From Streptomyces sp. cf386 (GTDB lineage Bacteria; Actinomycetota; Actinomycetes; Streptomycetales; Streptomycetaceae), in NCBI RefSeq assembly GCF_900103585.1, contig NZ_FNHV01000037.1, positions 1 through 57,114 of the forward strand: 57,114 nucleotides of DNA, written 5' to 3'. Every line of letters starts with the position of its first letter. The stretch's first letter is position 1. Positions 43,001 through 52,361 of the stretch are shown here, piece after piece. Position numbers and translations under genes: made by a program. Under the pieces are notes generated by a model. That model was given only the letters and a program-made list of their open reading frames with translations. It did not search any database and was not told where the DNA came from.

Positions 43001-44548
43001 ATGACGGGCATGCGTACGGCATGCAGGGTGTCGTGGTGGCGACGAGGCAGGCGAACGGCCGTGCTCGCTGCGGTGATCGCCCTGATGGCAACGCTGCTGA
43101 CCGGGTTGGGCGCCGCCGGGGTGGCGCAGGCGGCCAGTGTGGACACGAGTGCGTGGTATGTGCTGGTCAACCGGGGCAGTGGCAAGGCTCTGGATGTGGC
43201 GGGCGTCAGCACCGCCGACGGTGCGAGCCTCACGCAGTGGACCCGCACCGACCACGCCAACCAGCGGTTCCAGTTCGTCGATTCGGGCGGCGGCTACTAC
43301 CGGCTGAAGGCGCAGCACTCGGGCAAGGTCCTGGACGTGCTGAACAACTCCATGGCCGACCACGCGGACATCGTGCAGTGGGGTGACACCAACAGTGTCA
43401 ACCAGCAGTTCCGGCTGGCTGATTCGTCGGACGGTCATGTCCGGCTGATCGTCCGCAGCAGCGGCAAGGCCGTGGAGGTGGACAACGCTTCGACCGCGGA
43501 CGGTGCCAAGGTCGTGCAGTTCACCGACTGGGGAGGGGTCAACCAGCAGTGGCAACTGGTCCGCGTCGGCAGCGGCGGCGGTGGCGGCTCGCTGCCGTCG
43601 ACGTTCCGGTGGTCCTCCAGCGGCGTGCTGGCCGGCCCGAAGCCGGACGGCCAGCACAACGCCGTGGCCATCAAGGACTTCTCGGTGATCCGCCACAACA
43701 ACCAGTGGCTGGTCTATGCCTCGGCCGTGGGCCCGAACTTCGGTTACGGGCTGGAGCAGTTCAGCTTCGGTGACTGGTCACAGGCCGGGTCGGCACAACA
43801 CTCGTACCTGGACCAGTCGCCGATGGGACCGGGCTACCGGGCCGCGCCCCAGGTGTTCTACTTCGCGCCGCAGAACCTCTGGTACATGGTCTACCAGACC
43901 CCTGCGCCCACCTACTCCACCAGCACCAACCCCGCCGACCCGAAGTCGTGGTCCGCGCCGCGCACCTTCATCGCCCAGGAGCCGCCGATCGTCACGGAGA
44001 ACAAGGGCAACGGCACCTGGATCGACTTCTGGGTCATCTGCGACTCGGCCAACTGCCACCTGTTCTTCAGCGACGACAACGGCCACATCTACCGTGCCGA
44101 GACCAGCCTGGGGAACTTCCCGAACGGTTTCGGGAACACGCAGATCGTGATGTCGGACACCAAGAACAACCTGTTCGAGGCGACCAACGTGTACAAGGTC
44201 GCCGGCACCAACCAGTACCTGCTCCTTCAGGAGGCCATCGGCAACAACACGGGCCGGCGCTACTTCCGTTCCTTCACCTCGACCAGCCTCACCGGCGGCT
44301 GGACCCCCCTCGCCCACGCATGGGACGACCCCTTCGCCGGCCGCAGCAACGTCACCTTCCCGAACGGCGCCTGGACCGAGGACATCAGCCACGGCGAGAT
44401 GGTCCGCGCCGGCAACGACCAGACCCTCCCGATCGACCCCTGCCGTATGCAGTACGTCTACCAAGGCCTGGACCCCAAGGCCGGCGGTGACTACAACTCG
44501 CTGCCCTGGCGGATGGGCCTGCTCACCCAGACCAACTCCCCCTGCTGA
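43001..44548 (+). CDS. Secreted GH62 alpha-L-arabinofuranosidase with N-terminal CBM13
   Basis: A 515-residue secreted enzyme. After the signal peptide (RRTAVLAAVIALMATLLTGL, cleavage near AQAA) come a CBM13 (about 45-185) with three repeats, a glycine linker and the GH62 propeller (about 200-515): LPSTFRWSSSGVLAGPKPDG, SVIRHNNQWLVYAS, GPGYRAAPQVFYFAPQNLWYMVYQ, WIDFWVICDSANCHLFFSDDNGHIYRAET, and DISHGEMVRAG. GH62 enzymes remove arabinose from arabinoxylan. ATG 43001 follows AAGGAGAG. The first 130 codons are nearly the same as those of the broken gene at 19535. Confidence 0.94.
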   Translation: MTGMRTACRVSWWRRGRRTAVLAAVIALMATLLTGLGAAGVAQAASVDTSAWYVLVNRGSGKALDVAGVSTADGASLTQWTRTDHANQRFQFVDSGGGYYRLKAQHSGKVLDVLNNSMADHADIVQWGDTNSVNQQFRLADSSDGHVRLIVRSSGKAVEVDNASTADGAKVVQFTDWGGVNQQWQLVRVGSGGGGGSLPSTFRWSSSGVLAGPKPDGQHNAVAIKDFSVIRHNNQWLVYASAVGPNFGYGLEQFSFGDWSQAGSAQHSYLDQSPMGPGYRAAPQVFYFAPQNLWYMVYQTPAPTYSTSTNPADPKSWSAPRTFIAQEPPIVTENKGNGTWIDFWVICDSANCHLFFSDDNGHIYRAETSLGNFPNGFGNTQIVMSDTKNNLFEATNVYKVAGTNQYLLLQEAIGNNTGRRYFRSFTSTSLTGGWTPLAHAWDDPFAGRSNVTFPNGAWTEDISHGEMVRAGNDQTLPIDPCRMQYVYQGLDPKAGGDYNSLPWRMGLLTQTNSPC

Positions 44549-44571
44549 CGGCCCGAACCGTCATCGTATCC

Positions 44572-44610
44572 ACGTCACCCCGCCGGGCGGCCTGCCCGGC
44601 GGGGTGACGT
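44572..44610. terminator. Strong bidirectional terminator
   Basis: A perfect stem starts ACGTCACCCCGCCGGGC (44572-44588) and closes with its complement at 44594-44610, with a 5-nt loop. It separates the convergent GH62 and TetR genes. Confidence 0.85.
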
Positions 44611-44644
44611 GCTGTTCGCGCGCTCCTGCCGGTCTCAGGCGCCT

Positions 44645-45232
44645 TCAGGCCATGGCCAGGACGGCGGAGACCAGAGCCCGCAGGCAGACCCTTTCGGCGT
44701 CCTCGTCCGGCAGCGAGAGGTGCTGCATCGTCAGCCCGTCGAAGCCCGCGAGGAAGAACCTCGCGATCGTCTCGGCGGGCTGGGCGAGCTGGTGGCCGGT
44801 GCGTGCGGCGGCCTCGCTGATCAGCTTCGCCGTCATGGCCGAGACGCCGCGGTAGTGGCCTTGCAGGGCCTCCTGGAGGTGGGGCGTGCGCAGGGCGAAC
44901 ATGGACAGTTCCGTGAGGAGCTGGTACGACGCCGGCTGTTCGAGCACGGTGTGCCACAGGGCCTCGGCGAGCGTGACGATCGAGTCCTCGAAGGCCGCGT
45001 CCGTGGGTGCCGCCCGCTCCACCTGGGTGACCAGGTCCTGGATGAGCTGCTCCATGACGGCCCGGTACAGATCTTCCTTCGTGCCGAAGGTGTAGTGCAC
45101 GGTCGCCTGAGCCACGCCGAGCTCGGCTGCGATGGCGCGAGTGCTGCCGGCCGCCACGCCCTCCCTGGTCATGAGGTCGATGGCGGCCTTGATCAGTTGA
45201 GGGCGGCGCTCCGCCGCGGATACATGAGCCAT
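44645..45232 (-). CDS. TetR-family regulator
   Basis: A 195-residue regulator. The N-terminal helix-turn-helix (about 10-55) reads RRPQLIKAAIDLMTREGVAAGSTRAIAAELGVAQATVHYTFGTKEDLYRAVME. The helical C-terminal part (about 60-190) should bind a hydrophobic ligand. The start is ATG 45232. It diverges from the CYP102-type P450 gene, and the 206-bp gap contains a perfect GACATTGTC/GACAATGTC palindrome. Control of the P450 by a fatty acid or xenobiotic signal is the likely arrangement, as for the P450 BM3 repressor. Confidence 0.93.
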   Translation of the reverse strand: MAHVSAAERRPQLIKAAIDLMTREGVAAGSTRAIAAELGVAQATVHYTFGTKEDLYRAVMEQLIQDLVTQVERAAPTDAAFEDSIVTLAEALWHTVLEQPASYQLLTELSMFALRTPHLQEALQGHYRGVSAMTAKLISEAAARTGHQLAQPAETIARFFLAGFDGLTMQHLSLPDEDAERVCLRALVSAVLAMA

Positions 45233-45365
45233 GACGGCATCTTATGTGACTCAGTCTGGCGAACAGGTCGACCGACAAGGTCCGGTTTCCGGTGGTGGAT
45301 GGGCGGGACGTTTCAAGGCCTCCGAAGGTTCCGTCAATCGACTGTGTCGGTCAACATGATCGATC

Positions 45366-45387
45366 GACATTGTCGACTGACAATGTC
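45366..45387. promoter_or_regulatory. TetR operator, perfect 9-bp inverted repeat
   Basis: GACATTGTC, GACT and GACAATGTC form a 22-bp palindrome 51 bp upstream of the P450 start. A related half site, GACTGTGTCGGTC, lies at about 45341. The size and symmetry fit a TetR dimer pair. Confidence 0.75.
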
Positions 45388-45438
45388 GCCTGTGCGGTTC
45401 TGGCCAGCGACAGCCTGCGCCGAACGAAAGGCAAGCTC

Positions 45439-48400
45439 ATGACCCACGAGGCCCTGTGCGGAACCGAGCCGATCCCTCAGCGTCCCGCCCTGCCCCTGGT
45501 CGGCCACGCGTTCGACATTCCCGGTGGCGCCGACGGCCTGCTCTACGTGATGAAGGAGGCCAGGGAGCTGGGGCCGCTGTTCAAGCTCCGCATCTTCGGC
45601 AACGAGATCAACTTCGCTTCCGGCCTCGACCTGGTCACCGAGCTGGCGGACGAGAGCCGGTTCCGCAAGAACGTGCACCCCGACCTCGTGATCCTTCGCG
45701 AGATCGGCGGCGACGGGCTCTTCACCGCGTTCAACGACGAGCCCAACTGGCGCAAGGCGCACGACATCCTGATGCCGGCCTTCTCGCTCGGCGCGATGCG
45801 CGGCTACCACGCGACCATGCTCAAGGTGGCCCGGGAGCTGATCGGGAAGTGGGACCGGGCGGCCGGGACGGAGCCCGTGGACGTGGCCGGCGACATGACG
45901 CGGCTGACGTTCGACACGATCGGCCTGTGCGGCTTCGGCTACGACTTCGAGTCCTTCGGCCGCGAGGAGCCGCACCCCTTCGTCACCGCACTGTCGCGAG
46001 CGCTCGGCTTCGCCCAGGCCAAGGGGGAGTCCATCCCGGGCACGGACCTGTTCAAGTGGAAGCAGGCCGAGCAGTTCCGCGCCGACGTGGGTCTGATGAA
46101 GGACCTGGTCGACGACGTGATCCGGGAGCGCCGGGCCTCCGGAGACCCGAGCACCGACGACCTGCTCGGGCGCATGCTGCACACCCCGGACGCGGTGACG
46201 GGCGAGCCCCTGGACGACGTCAACATCCGCTACCAGGCGATCACTTTTCTTATTGCCGGGCACGAGACCACCAGCGGGGCCCTGTCCTTCGCCCTCTACT
46301 ACCTGACCAAGCACCCCGAGGTCCTCGCCCGCGCCCAGGCCGAGGTCGACGCGCTGTGGGGCGACTCCGACGCCCCCGAGCCCGACTACGGCGACATCGG
46401 CAAGCTGACGTATATCCGCCAGGTGCTCAACGAAGGCCTGCGGCTGTGGCCGACGGTGCCCGCGTACGCCGTGGAGCCGCTGGAGGACACCGTCATCGGC
46501 GGCAAGTACGACGTGCGCAAGGGCGACTCGATCCAGGTGCTCATCCCGCAGCTGCACCGGGACCCCGCCTGGGGCGAGAACGTCGAGCTGTTCGACCCCG
46601 ACCGTTTCCTGCCCGAGCGGGAGGAGGAGCGGCCGGTCCACCTGTTCAAGCCGTTCGGCAGCGGCGAACGCGCCTGCATCGGCCGCCAGTTCGCGCTGCA
46701 CGAGGCGACGCTGGTCCTCGCGCTGCTGATCCACCGCTACCGCCTGATCGACCACACCAACTACCAGCTGAAGATCAAGCAGTCACTCACCCTCAAGCCC
46801 GACGAGTTCACCCTGAACCTGGCCCGGCGTGCCGCCGGGGAGCGCCGCCTGCCCGCCGCCGCGCCCGTCGTCGCGAGCAGCGCTCCCGCCGGTCAGGACG
46901 GGCCCGGCGTCCGGCGCGCCACCGGAACCGCGCTGACCCTCCTGCACGGCTCCAACCTGGGCACCTGCGCGGGCATCGCCCGCGACCTGGCGGCGGACGG
47001 TGACGAGAGCGGCTTCGCCCCGTCCGTCGCTCCCCTCAACGACGCCGTGGGCAAGCTCTCCCCGGGTGACGGACCGGTGGTGATCGTGGCCGCCTCCTAC
47101 AACGGCAGGCCCACCGACGACGCCACGGAATTCGTCGCATGGCTGGAGGGCCTGGAGCCCGGCGCACTCGACGGTCTCCAGTACGCCGTACTCGGCGTCG
47201 GCGACCGCAACTGGGCCGCCACCTACCAGCGCGTCCCCACCCTCATCGACGAGAAGCTCACCGCCGCGGGCGCCACCCCACTGCTGGAGCGCGGCGCCGC
47301 GGACGCCGCCGGCGACTTCGCCGGCACGGTGGACCGGTGGGTCGGCGACCTGTGGACCACCCTGCTGGAGCGGTACGGTGCCGCCGCCGCGGAAGCACGG
47401 GAGAGCGAGTCGGCCGCCGACGAGGAGACGGGACTGTACGAGCTTCAGGACGCGACCGACTCGGTCATCGGCGGCCTCGCGGCACGCCACGGCGTACAGC
47501 CGATGGAGGTGCTCGACGCGTACGAACTGGTCGACATGGGCAACGAGTTGGGCCGCTCCAAGCGATTCCTGAGGCTGCGGCTGCCCAAGGACGTCACCTA
47601 CCGCACCGGCGACCACCTGGCTGTCCTGCCGAGCAACCCGGACGCCCTCGTGCGGCGGGTGGCCGACCGCTTCGGCCTCGACCTGGACCGCACCGTGCGA
47701 CTGCGCGCCCGTCGCCGCAGCCGGGGCGCCCTGCCCGTCGACCGGCCACTGACCCTGCGCCGTCTGCTGACCGACTTCGTGGAACTGCAGGACCCAGCCA
47801 CCCCGGAGCAGGTCGCCGTGCTCGCCGAGCACACCGCCTGCCCGCCCGAGAAGCGGCCCCTGGCCGAACTCGCCGCGGCGGACCCGGAGGCCTTCCGCGA
47901 GCAGGTGACCGCCGCCGGACGCAGCGTCCTGGACCTGCTGGAGCGCTACCGCGCCTGCGAGCTGCCCTTCGAACGCTTCCTGGAACTGCTGCCCGTCCTG
48001 CGCCCCCGCCACTACTCCATCTCCTCGTCCGCCGAAGCGGCGCCCGGCGAGGTGGACCTAATGGTGTCGCTGCTCGCCGCGCCGCACCGAGGCGGTGAGG
48101 GCACGTTCCACGGCATCGCCTCGCACCACCTCCAGACCGTGCACGCCGGCGACACCGTCCAGGCCAGGGTGCTGCCCTGCGCCGAGGACTTCCGTCTGCC
48201 GCAGGACCAGTCGGTGCCGGTGATCCTGGTCAGCGCGGGCACCGGGCTGGCGCCCTTCCGCGGCGCCGTCCTCGACCGCCACCACACCCGGTCGACCGGA
48301 ACGCTGCTGTGCTACTTCGGCTGCGACCACCCCGACGTCGACTACCTCCACCGTGCGGAGTTCGAGACGGCCGAGGCAGCCGGAGCCGTCAGCATGCGCC

Positions 48401-48664
48401 CCACCTTCTCCTCCGCCCCCCGAGGACGGTGCCCGCTTCGTCCAGGACCGCATCGCGAAGGAGAGCGACGAGGTCTGGGCGGTACTGGAGGCCGGCGGCC
48501 GTGTCTACGTCTGCGGAGACGGCCGTCGCATGGCCCCGGCGGTGCGGGAGGCGTTCAGGGAGATCTACCGGGACCGCACGGGCGCGGGCGGTGACGAGGC
48601 CATTGCTTGGCTGGCCGCTCTGACCGAGTCCGGCCACTACGTGGAAGACGTCTGGGCCGGCTGA
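45439..48664 (+). CDS. CYP102-type P450/reductase fusion, frameshifted near the C-terminus
   Basis: A self-sufficient fatty acid hydroxylase of about 1075 residues. The heme domain (about 1-465) has AGHETTS, the EXXR pair in NEGLRLW and the heme cysteine in FGSGERACIGRQFA. The FMN domain starts near 490 (TLLHGSNLGTCAGIARDL), and the FAD/NADPH part has RPRHYSISSS and VSAGTGLAPFRG. At the C6 run 48416-48421 the frame shifts: the expected final 80 residues (DGARFVQDRIAKESDEVWAV, VCGDGRRMAPAVREAF, and DVWAG at the very end) lie in the next frame to 48664, while the first frame ends at 48594. One base too many in the run would explain it. ATG 45439 is the start. Confidence 0.9.
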
Positions 48665-48780
48665 CCACCGCAGGCGTCCATCGAACCGACCCCGACTCGT
48701 GAGGCTCTCATGCTTGTTGCACACTCGGCGCCGCGCCGAGGAACGGCGGTAGTCCCCAACTCCTCGCAGAGGAGCGTCCG

Positions 48781-49974
48781 ATGAACGCGCGCGGCGCCTC
48801 CGCCCTGACCTTCGGGGTGGCGGTGGCGCTCATCGCCGGAGTCACCCTCGGCAACGGCGGCGCGAACGTGATGCCCGTCTTCGTCGACGACTTCGCCACC
48901 CGCTTCGGACTCTCGGACTCCGGCGCCGGGATCGTGGCCGCGAGCCAACTGATGGCCACGGCGGTGGTGACGCTGCTGCTGGCCAAGCGGGCCGCGCGGC
49001 CGGGCCGGGTGCGGATGACCCGCCTCGGCCTGGCCCTCTCGGGAGCCGGCTTCCTCGGAGCGGCGGCGGCCATCGACCCGGTGACCCTGGTCCTGGCCAA
49101 CCTGGTCCTCGGCGCGGGGCTCGGCGCGGTCTACGCGGCGGCCACGGCGGCGCTCGCCGCCACCGACGACGCCGACAAGGCGTCCGCCGTCACCATCTCC
49201 GGCACGGTCGGTGTGACGGCACTGCTGATCACGGGCGTCCCCGCGGCCAACCACGACGTCGGGGAGGGCGCCGGGTTCCTGCTCATGGCGTTGTGCTGCC
49301 TCGCCGCCTGGCCGCTGGTACGCCGGCTCCCGGACGGTCCCGCCACAGCGGACACCGGGCCCGCCGGCGGGGGAGAGGCGACCGCGACCAAGCCGTCCGT
49401 GGTTCTCCTCCTCGGGACCGCACTCCTGTGGACCGTCACTCAGGGCGCGTGGTCGTACGCCTCGGTCCTCGGCCGTCAGCACACCGGGATGTCCCACTCG
49501 GCCGTGTCGGCGGTCCTCGCGATCTCCAGTGTCGTGGCGCTCGTCGGTGCGGCGGTGGGCCCGGTGGCGGCGCGGCGCTTCGGGCGCATGCGGTCCATTG
49601 CCGTCTTCGTCACGGCACAGGCCCTCGCGATGGCGCTCCTGGTCCTCACCCACGACCCCGTGCTCTTCACCGCCGCGGCCGTCCTCTGGCAGGCCTGTCA
49701 ACTGGCCGTCCTGGTGCAGATGCTCGCCGCCGCCGCACTCATCGACCCGACCGGACGCATGGTCGCCTCCCTCAGCGGCGCGGGAGCCCTGGGAACCGGC
49801 ATCGGACCCCTGGCCGTGGGAGCCGTCCTCGACGCCGCCGGGGCCGACGTGCTCGGCATCGTCCTCGCGCTCGGCACCGTCGTCGCCTCGCTGCCCCTGC
49901 TCCGGATGACGGTGGCCGGCACGGCGGCATCGCCCGAGAAGGAGCTCGCTCCTTCCTCCACCGAGACCGGGTGA
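48781..49974 (+). CDS. MFS transporter
   Basis: A 397-residue membrane protein with about 12 hydrophobic segments: ALTFGVAVALIAGVTLGNGG, FGLSDSGAGIVAASQLMATA, and the loop after helix 2 in LLAKRAARPGRVRM. The central loop is near residues 185-200, and the second half opens VVLLLGTALLWTVTQGAWSY. It resembles small drug/metabolite exporters. ATG 48781 follows AGAGGAG. It may export the product or substrate of its neighbours; the P450 gene ends 117 bp upstream and the monooxygenase operon starts 168 bp downstream. Confidence 0.88.
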   Translation: MNARGASALTFGVAVALIAGVTLGNGGANVMPVFVDDFATRFGLSDSGAGIVAASQLMATAVVTLLLAKRAARPGRVRMTRLGLALSGAGFLGAAAAIDPVTLVLANLVLGAGLGAVYAAATAALAATDDADKASAVTISGTVGVTALLITGVPAANHDVGEGAGFLLMALCCLAAWPLVRRLPDGPATADTGPAGGGEATATKPSVVLLLGTALLWTVTQGAWSYASVLGRQHTGMSHSAVSAVLAISSVVALVGAAVGPVAARRFGRMRSIAVFVTAQALAMALLVLTHDPVLFTAAAVLWQACQLAVLVQMLAAAALIDPTGRMVASLSGAGALGTGIGPLAVGAVLDAAGADVLGIVLALGTVVASLPLLRMTVAGTAASPEKELAPSSTETG

Positions 49975-50142
49975 GCACTTCAGCCGGGTCGTCCGACGCG
50001 GCCGGGCGTGGCCGGGCATCAGCGGCCCCCCGCTGGCCGCTGCGGTCCCCTCTGTGGCCGCAGGGGTCAGTTCCCGCTGGTCGCCCGGTGCATAGGTTCC
50101 CGGCAAACAACATCTGAGACATCCCAGAAAGGAGGCGGACTG

Positions 50143-51489
50143 GTGAGTGAGAACCAGTACGACACCTGTGTGATCGGTGCCGGACCCGCGGGCCTGGCGG
50201 TCGCGAGGGCGCTGGCCGAGCGCGGCCTGCCGTATACGCATATCGAGCGCCACACCGGACCGGGCGGGCTGTGGGACATCGACAACGCGGGCAGCCCGAT
50301 GTACGAGTCGGCCCACTTCATCTCCAGCAAGACCCTTTCCGGCTTCGGCGGCTATCCGATGCCGGACCATTTCGCCGACTACCCGCCGCACCGGCAGGTC
50401 CTGTCCTACCTGACGTCGTTCGCCGAGGCGTACGGGCTGGGGGACAGGATCGAGTTCGGCACCGAGGTCCGCGGCGTGGAGAAGGACCCGGACGGCACCT
50501 GGACGGTCACCCGGGCCGACGGCCGGGCGAGCATGCACAGGCACGTCATCGTGTGTACGGGGGCGCAGTGGCACCCGAACGTCCCCGACCTGCCCGGCGA
50601 CTTCACCGGCGAGGTCCGCCACACGGTCACCTACCGCAGCAGCGCCGAACTGCGGGGCAAGCGGGTGCTGGTGGTGGGCGCGGGGAACTCCGGGCTGGAC
50701 ATCGCCTGCGACGCGGCGCGGGCCGCCGACCACGCGGCGATCAGCATGCGCCGTGGTTACTGGTTCATACCAAAGCATCTGTTCGGCCGGCCCGTGGACA
50801 CCATCGCCGCGGGCGGGCCCCACCTGCCGATGTGGGTGCAGCAGAAGCTGTTCGGCGGCCTGCTGCGGCTCCTCAACGGCGACCCGCGCAGGCTCGGTCT
50901 GCAAAAGCCCGACCACAAGCTGTTCGAGACCCACCCTGCCCTCAACTCGCTGCTGATCCACCACCTCCAGCACGGGGACATCACGGCCAGGCCCGGCATC
51001 GCGCGCACCGAGGGCAGGACGGTGCACTTCACCGACGGCACGAGCGACGACTTCGATCTGGTCCTGCTGGCCACGGGATACGTCCACAAAGTCCCCGTCG
51101 CGCAGCGGTACTTCGGCGACGAGCAGCACCCCGACCTCTACCTGTCCGCGTTCTCCCGCGAGCACGAGGGCCTGTTCGGTGTCGGCTTTGTGGAGACCAA
51201 CTCCGGTGCCTACCAACTCTTCGACGCGCAGGCCCAGTTGATCGCCTCCTTCGTCCGCGACGCGCGGGCCGGGCTGCCGACGGCCGAGCGGTTCGCCCGC
51301 ATGATCCGCAGTGACCGGCCCGATCTGTCCGGCGGACTGAAGTTCGTCGACTCGCCGCGCCACACCGGCTACGTCCACAGCGAAGCCTTCGTGAAGTACC
51401 TGGGAAAGGTCGCCGAAGGGATGGGCTGGCGTACCGCAGGCCTGCCGCCTCGGGCGACGTCCCCGCGACAGGAGGCGGTGGCCTCATGA
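50143..51489 (+). CDS. Flavin-containing monooxygenase (Baeyer-Villiger/MymA-like)
   Basis: A 448-residue flavoprotein. It has the FAD motif GAGPAGLAVARALAE near residue 11, the FMO signature FTGEVRHTVTY, the NADPH motif VVGAGNSGLDIA near 187, and LATGYVH near 310. Such enzymes oxygenate ketones, amines or lipids. GTG 50143 follows AAAGGAGG. It is the first gene of a three-gene operon with SDR and ALDH genes, all joined by ATGA overlaps; together they could convert an alcohol or ketone to an acid. The set recalls the mycobacterial mymA operon. Confidence 0.9.
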   Translation: MSENQYDTCVIGAGPAGLAVARALAERGLPYTHIERHTGPGGLWDIDNAGSPMYESAHFISSKTLSGFGGYPMPDHFADYPPHRQVLSYLTSFAEAYGLGDRIEFGTEVRGVEKDPDGTWTVTRADGRASMHRHVIVCTGAQWHPNVPDLPGDFTGEVRHTVTYRSSAELRGKRVLVVGAGNSGLDIACDAARAADHAAISMRRGYWFIPKHLFGRPVDTIAAGGPHLPMWVQQKLFGGLLRLLNGDPRRLGLQKPDHKLFETHPALNSLLIHHLQHGDITARPGIARTEGRTVHFTDGTSDDFDLVLLATGYVHKVPVAQRYFGDEQHPDLYLSAFSREHEGLFGVGFVETNSGAYQLFDAQAQLIASFVRDARAGLPTAERFARMIRSDRPDLSGGLKFVDSPRHTGYVHSEAFVKYLGKVAEGMGWRTAGLPPRATSPRQEAVAS

Positions 51490-52361
51490 CGTACGACTTC
51501 CGTGACCAGGTCATCCTGGTGACAGGCGGCGCCGGAGGCATCGGCAGCGCCCTGTGCCACCGCTTCGCCGCGGGCGGCGCCCGTCTCGTCGTGGTCGACA
51601 TCGACGAGGTGCGGGCCAGGAGGACCGCCGGCGAGCTGCCGGGGAGCGGGCACGTGGGGCTCGGCTGCGACCTGCTGGACCGCGCCGGGGTGGAGCAGAT
51701 GCTCGACGTCGTCTCGGCCACCCACGGCCGGATCGACGTCCTGGTGAACAACGTGGGCATGACCAGCTCCGAACGGTTCGACGCGCGCAGCGTCGAGAGC
51801 ATCGAGCGGGAGATCGACCTCAACCTGGTCTCCCCGCTGGTCACCACCCGGCTCGCCATCCCGCTGCTGAGGGCCTCCGGCGACCCCCGGGTGATCACGA
51901 CCGTGTCCCTCGGCGGGATCTTCCCGCTGGGCGAGACCCCCGTCTACACCGCCTCGAAGTTCGGGCTGCGGGGCGCGATGCTCGCCATCGGGCTGGACTT
52001 GCGGGGCAAGGGCATCCAGGCGGGTTCGGTGCTGCCGTCGGCGACCGACACGCGGATGCTCCGCCAGGAAGCCGTCGAGGGCGGGAACTCCATGCAGTTC
52101 CAGGACGCGCCGCAGCAGCCGTCCGATGTCGTCAGAGCGGCTGTGAGCCTGCTGGACAAACCCCGCCTGGAGGCCTACGTCAGGCCCGGTGAGTCCCGGC
52201 TGGTGCGGTGTGCGCTGCTGGCACCGAATCTGCTGCCCCGGCTCTTCCCCCTGTTCCGCAAGCGGGGTGAGCGAGGCATGGCCCGCTATCTGGAGGACCT
52301 GCGCCGCAGGGGACTGGCCCGTCAGGTCGGCGGCCGGTGGGAACTGGTGGAGGAAGCATGA
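51486..52361 (+). CDS. Short-chain dehydrogenase/reductase
   Basis: A 291-residue SDR: VTGGAGGIG near residue 12, NNVGM near 90, a serine in TTVSLGG, and the catalytic YTASK near 158. The C-terminal extension (about 225-290) is rich in arginine and resembles SDRs that act on long-chain or membrane-associated substrates (LLPRLFPLFRKRGERGMARY). It starts in the ATGA of the monooxygenase stop. It probably oxidises or reduces the alcohol/ketone in the same pathway. Confidence 0.92.
   Translation: MTYDFRDQVILVTGGAGGIGSALCHRFAAGGARLVVVDIDEVRARRTAGELPGSGHVGLGCDLLDRAGVEQMLDVVSATHGRIDVLVNNVGMTSSERFDARSVESIEREIDLNLVSPLVTTRLAIPLLRASGDPRVITTVSLGGIFPLGETPVYTASKFGLRGAMLAIGLDLRGKGIQAGSVLPSATDTRMLRQEAVEGGNSMQFQDAPQQPSDVVRAAVSLLDKPRLEAYVRPGESRLVRCALLAPNLLPRLFPLFRKRGERGMARYLEDLRRRGLARQVGGRWELVEEA

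Noticed and set aside
48710..48784. A 24-codon frame overlapping the MFS start (ATGA)
   Set aside because: It could be a leader peptide, but it has no ribosome binding site and no distinctive sequence.
50271..51314. Long plus frame overlapping the flavin monooxygenase
   Set aside because: It is arginine/proline-rich and contained in the monooxygenase gene in another frame, with no motif.
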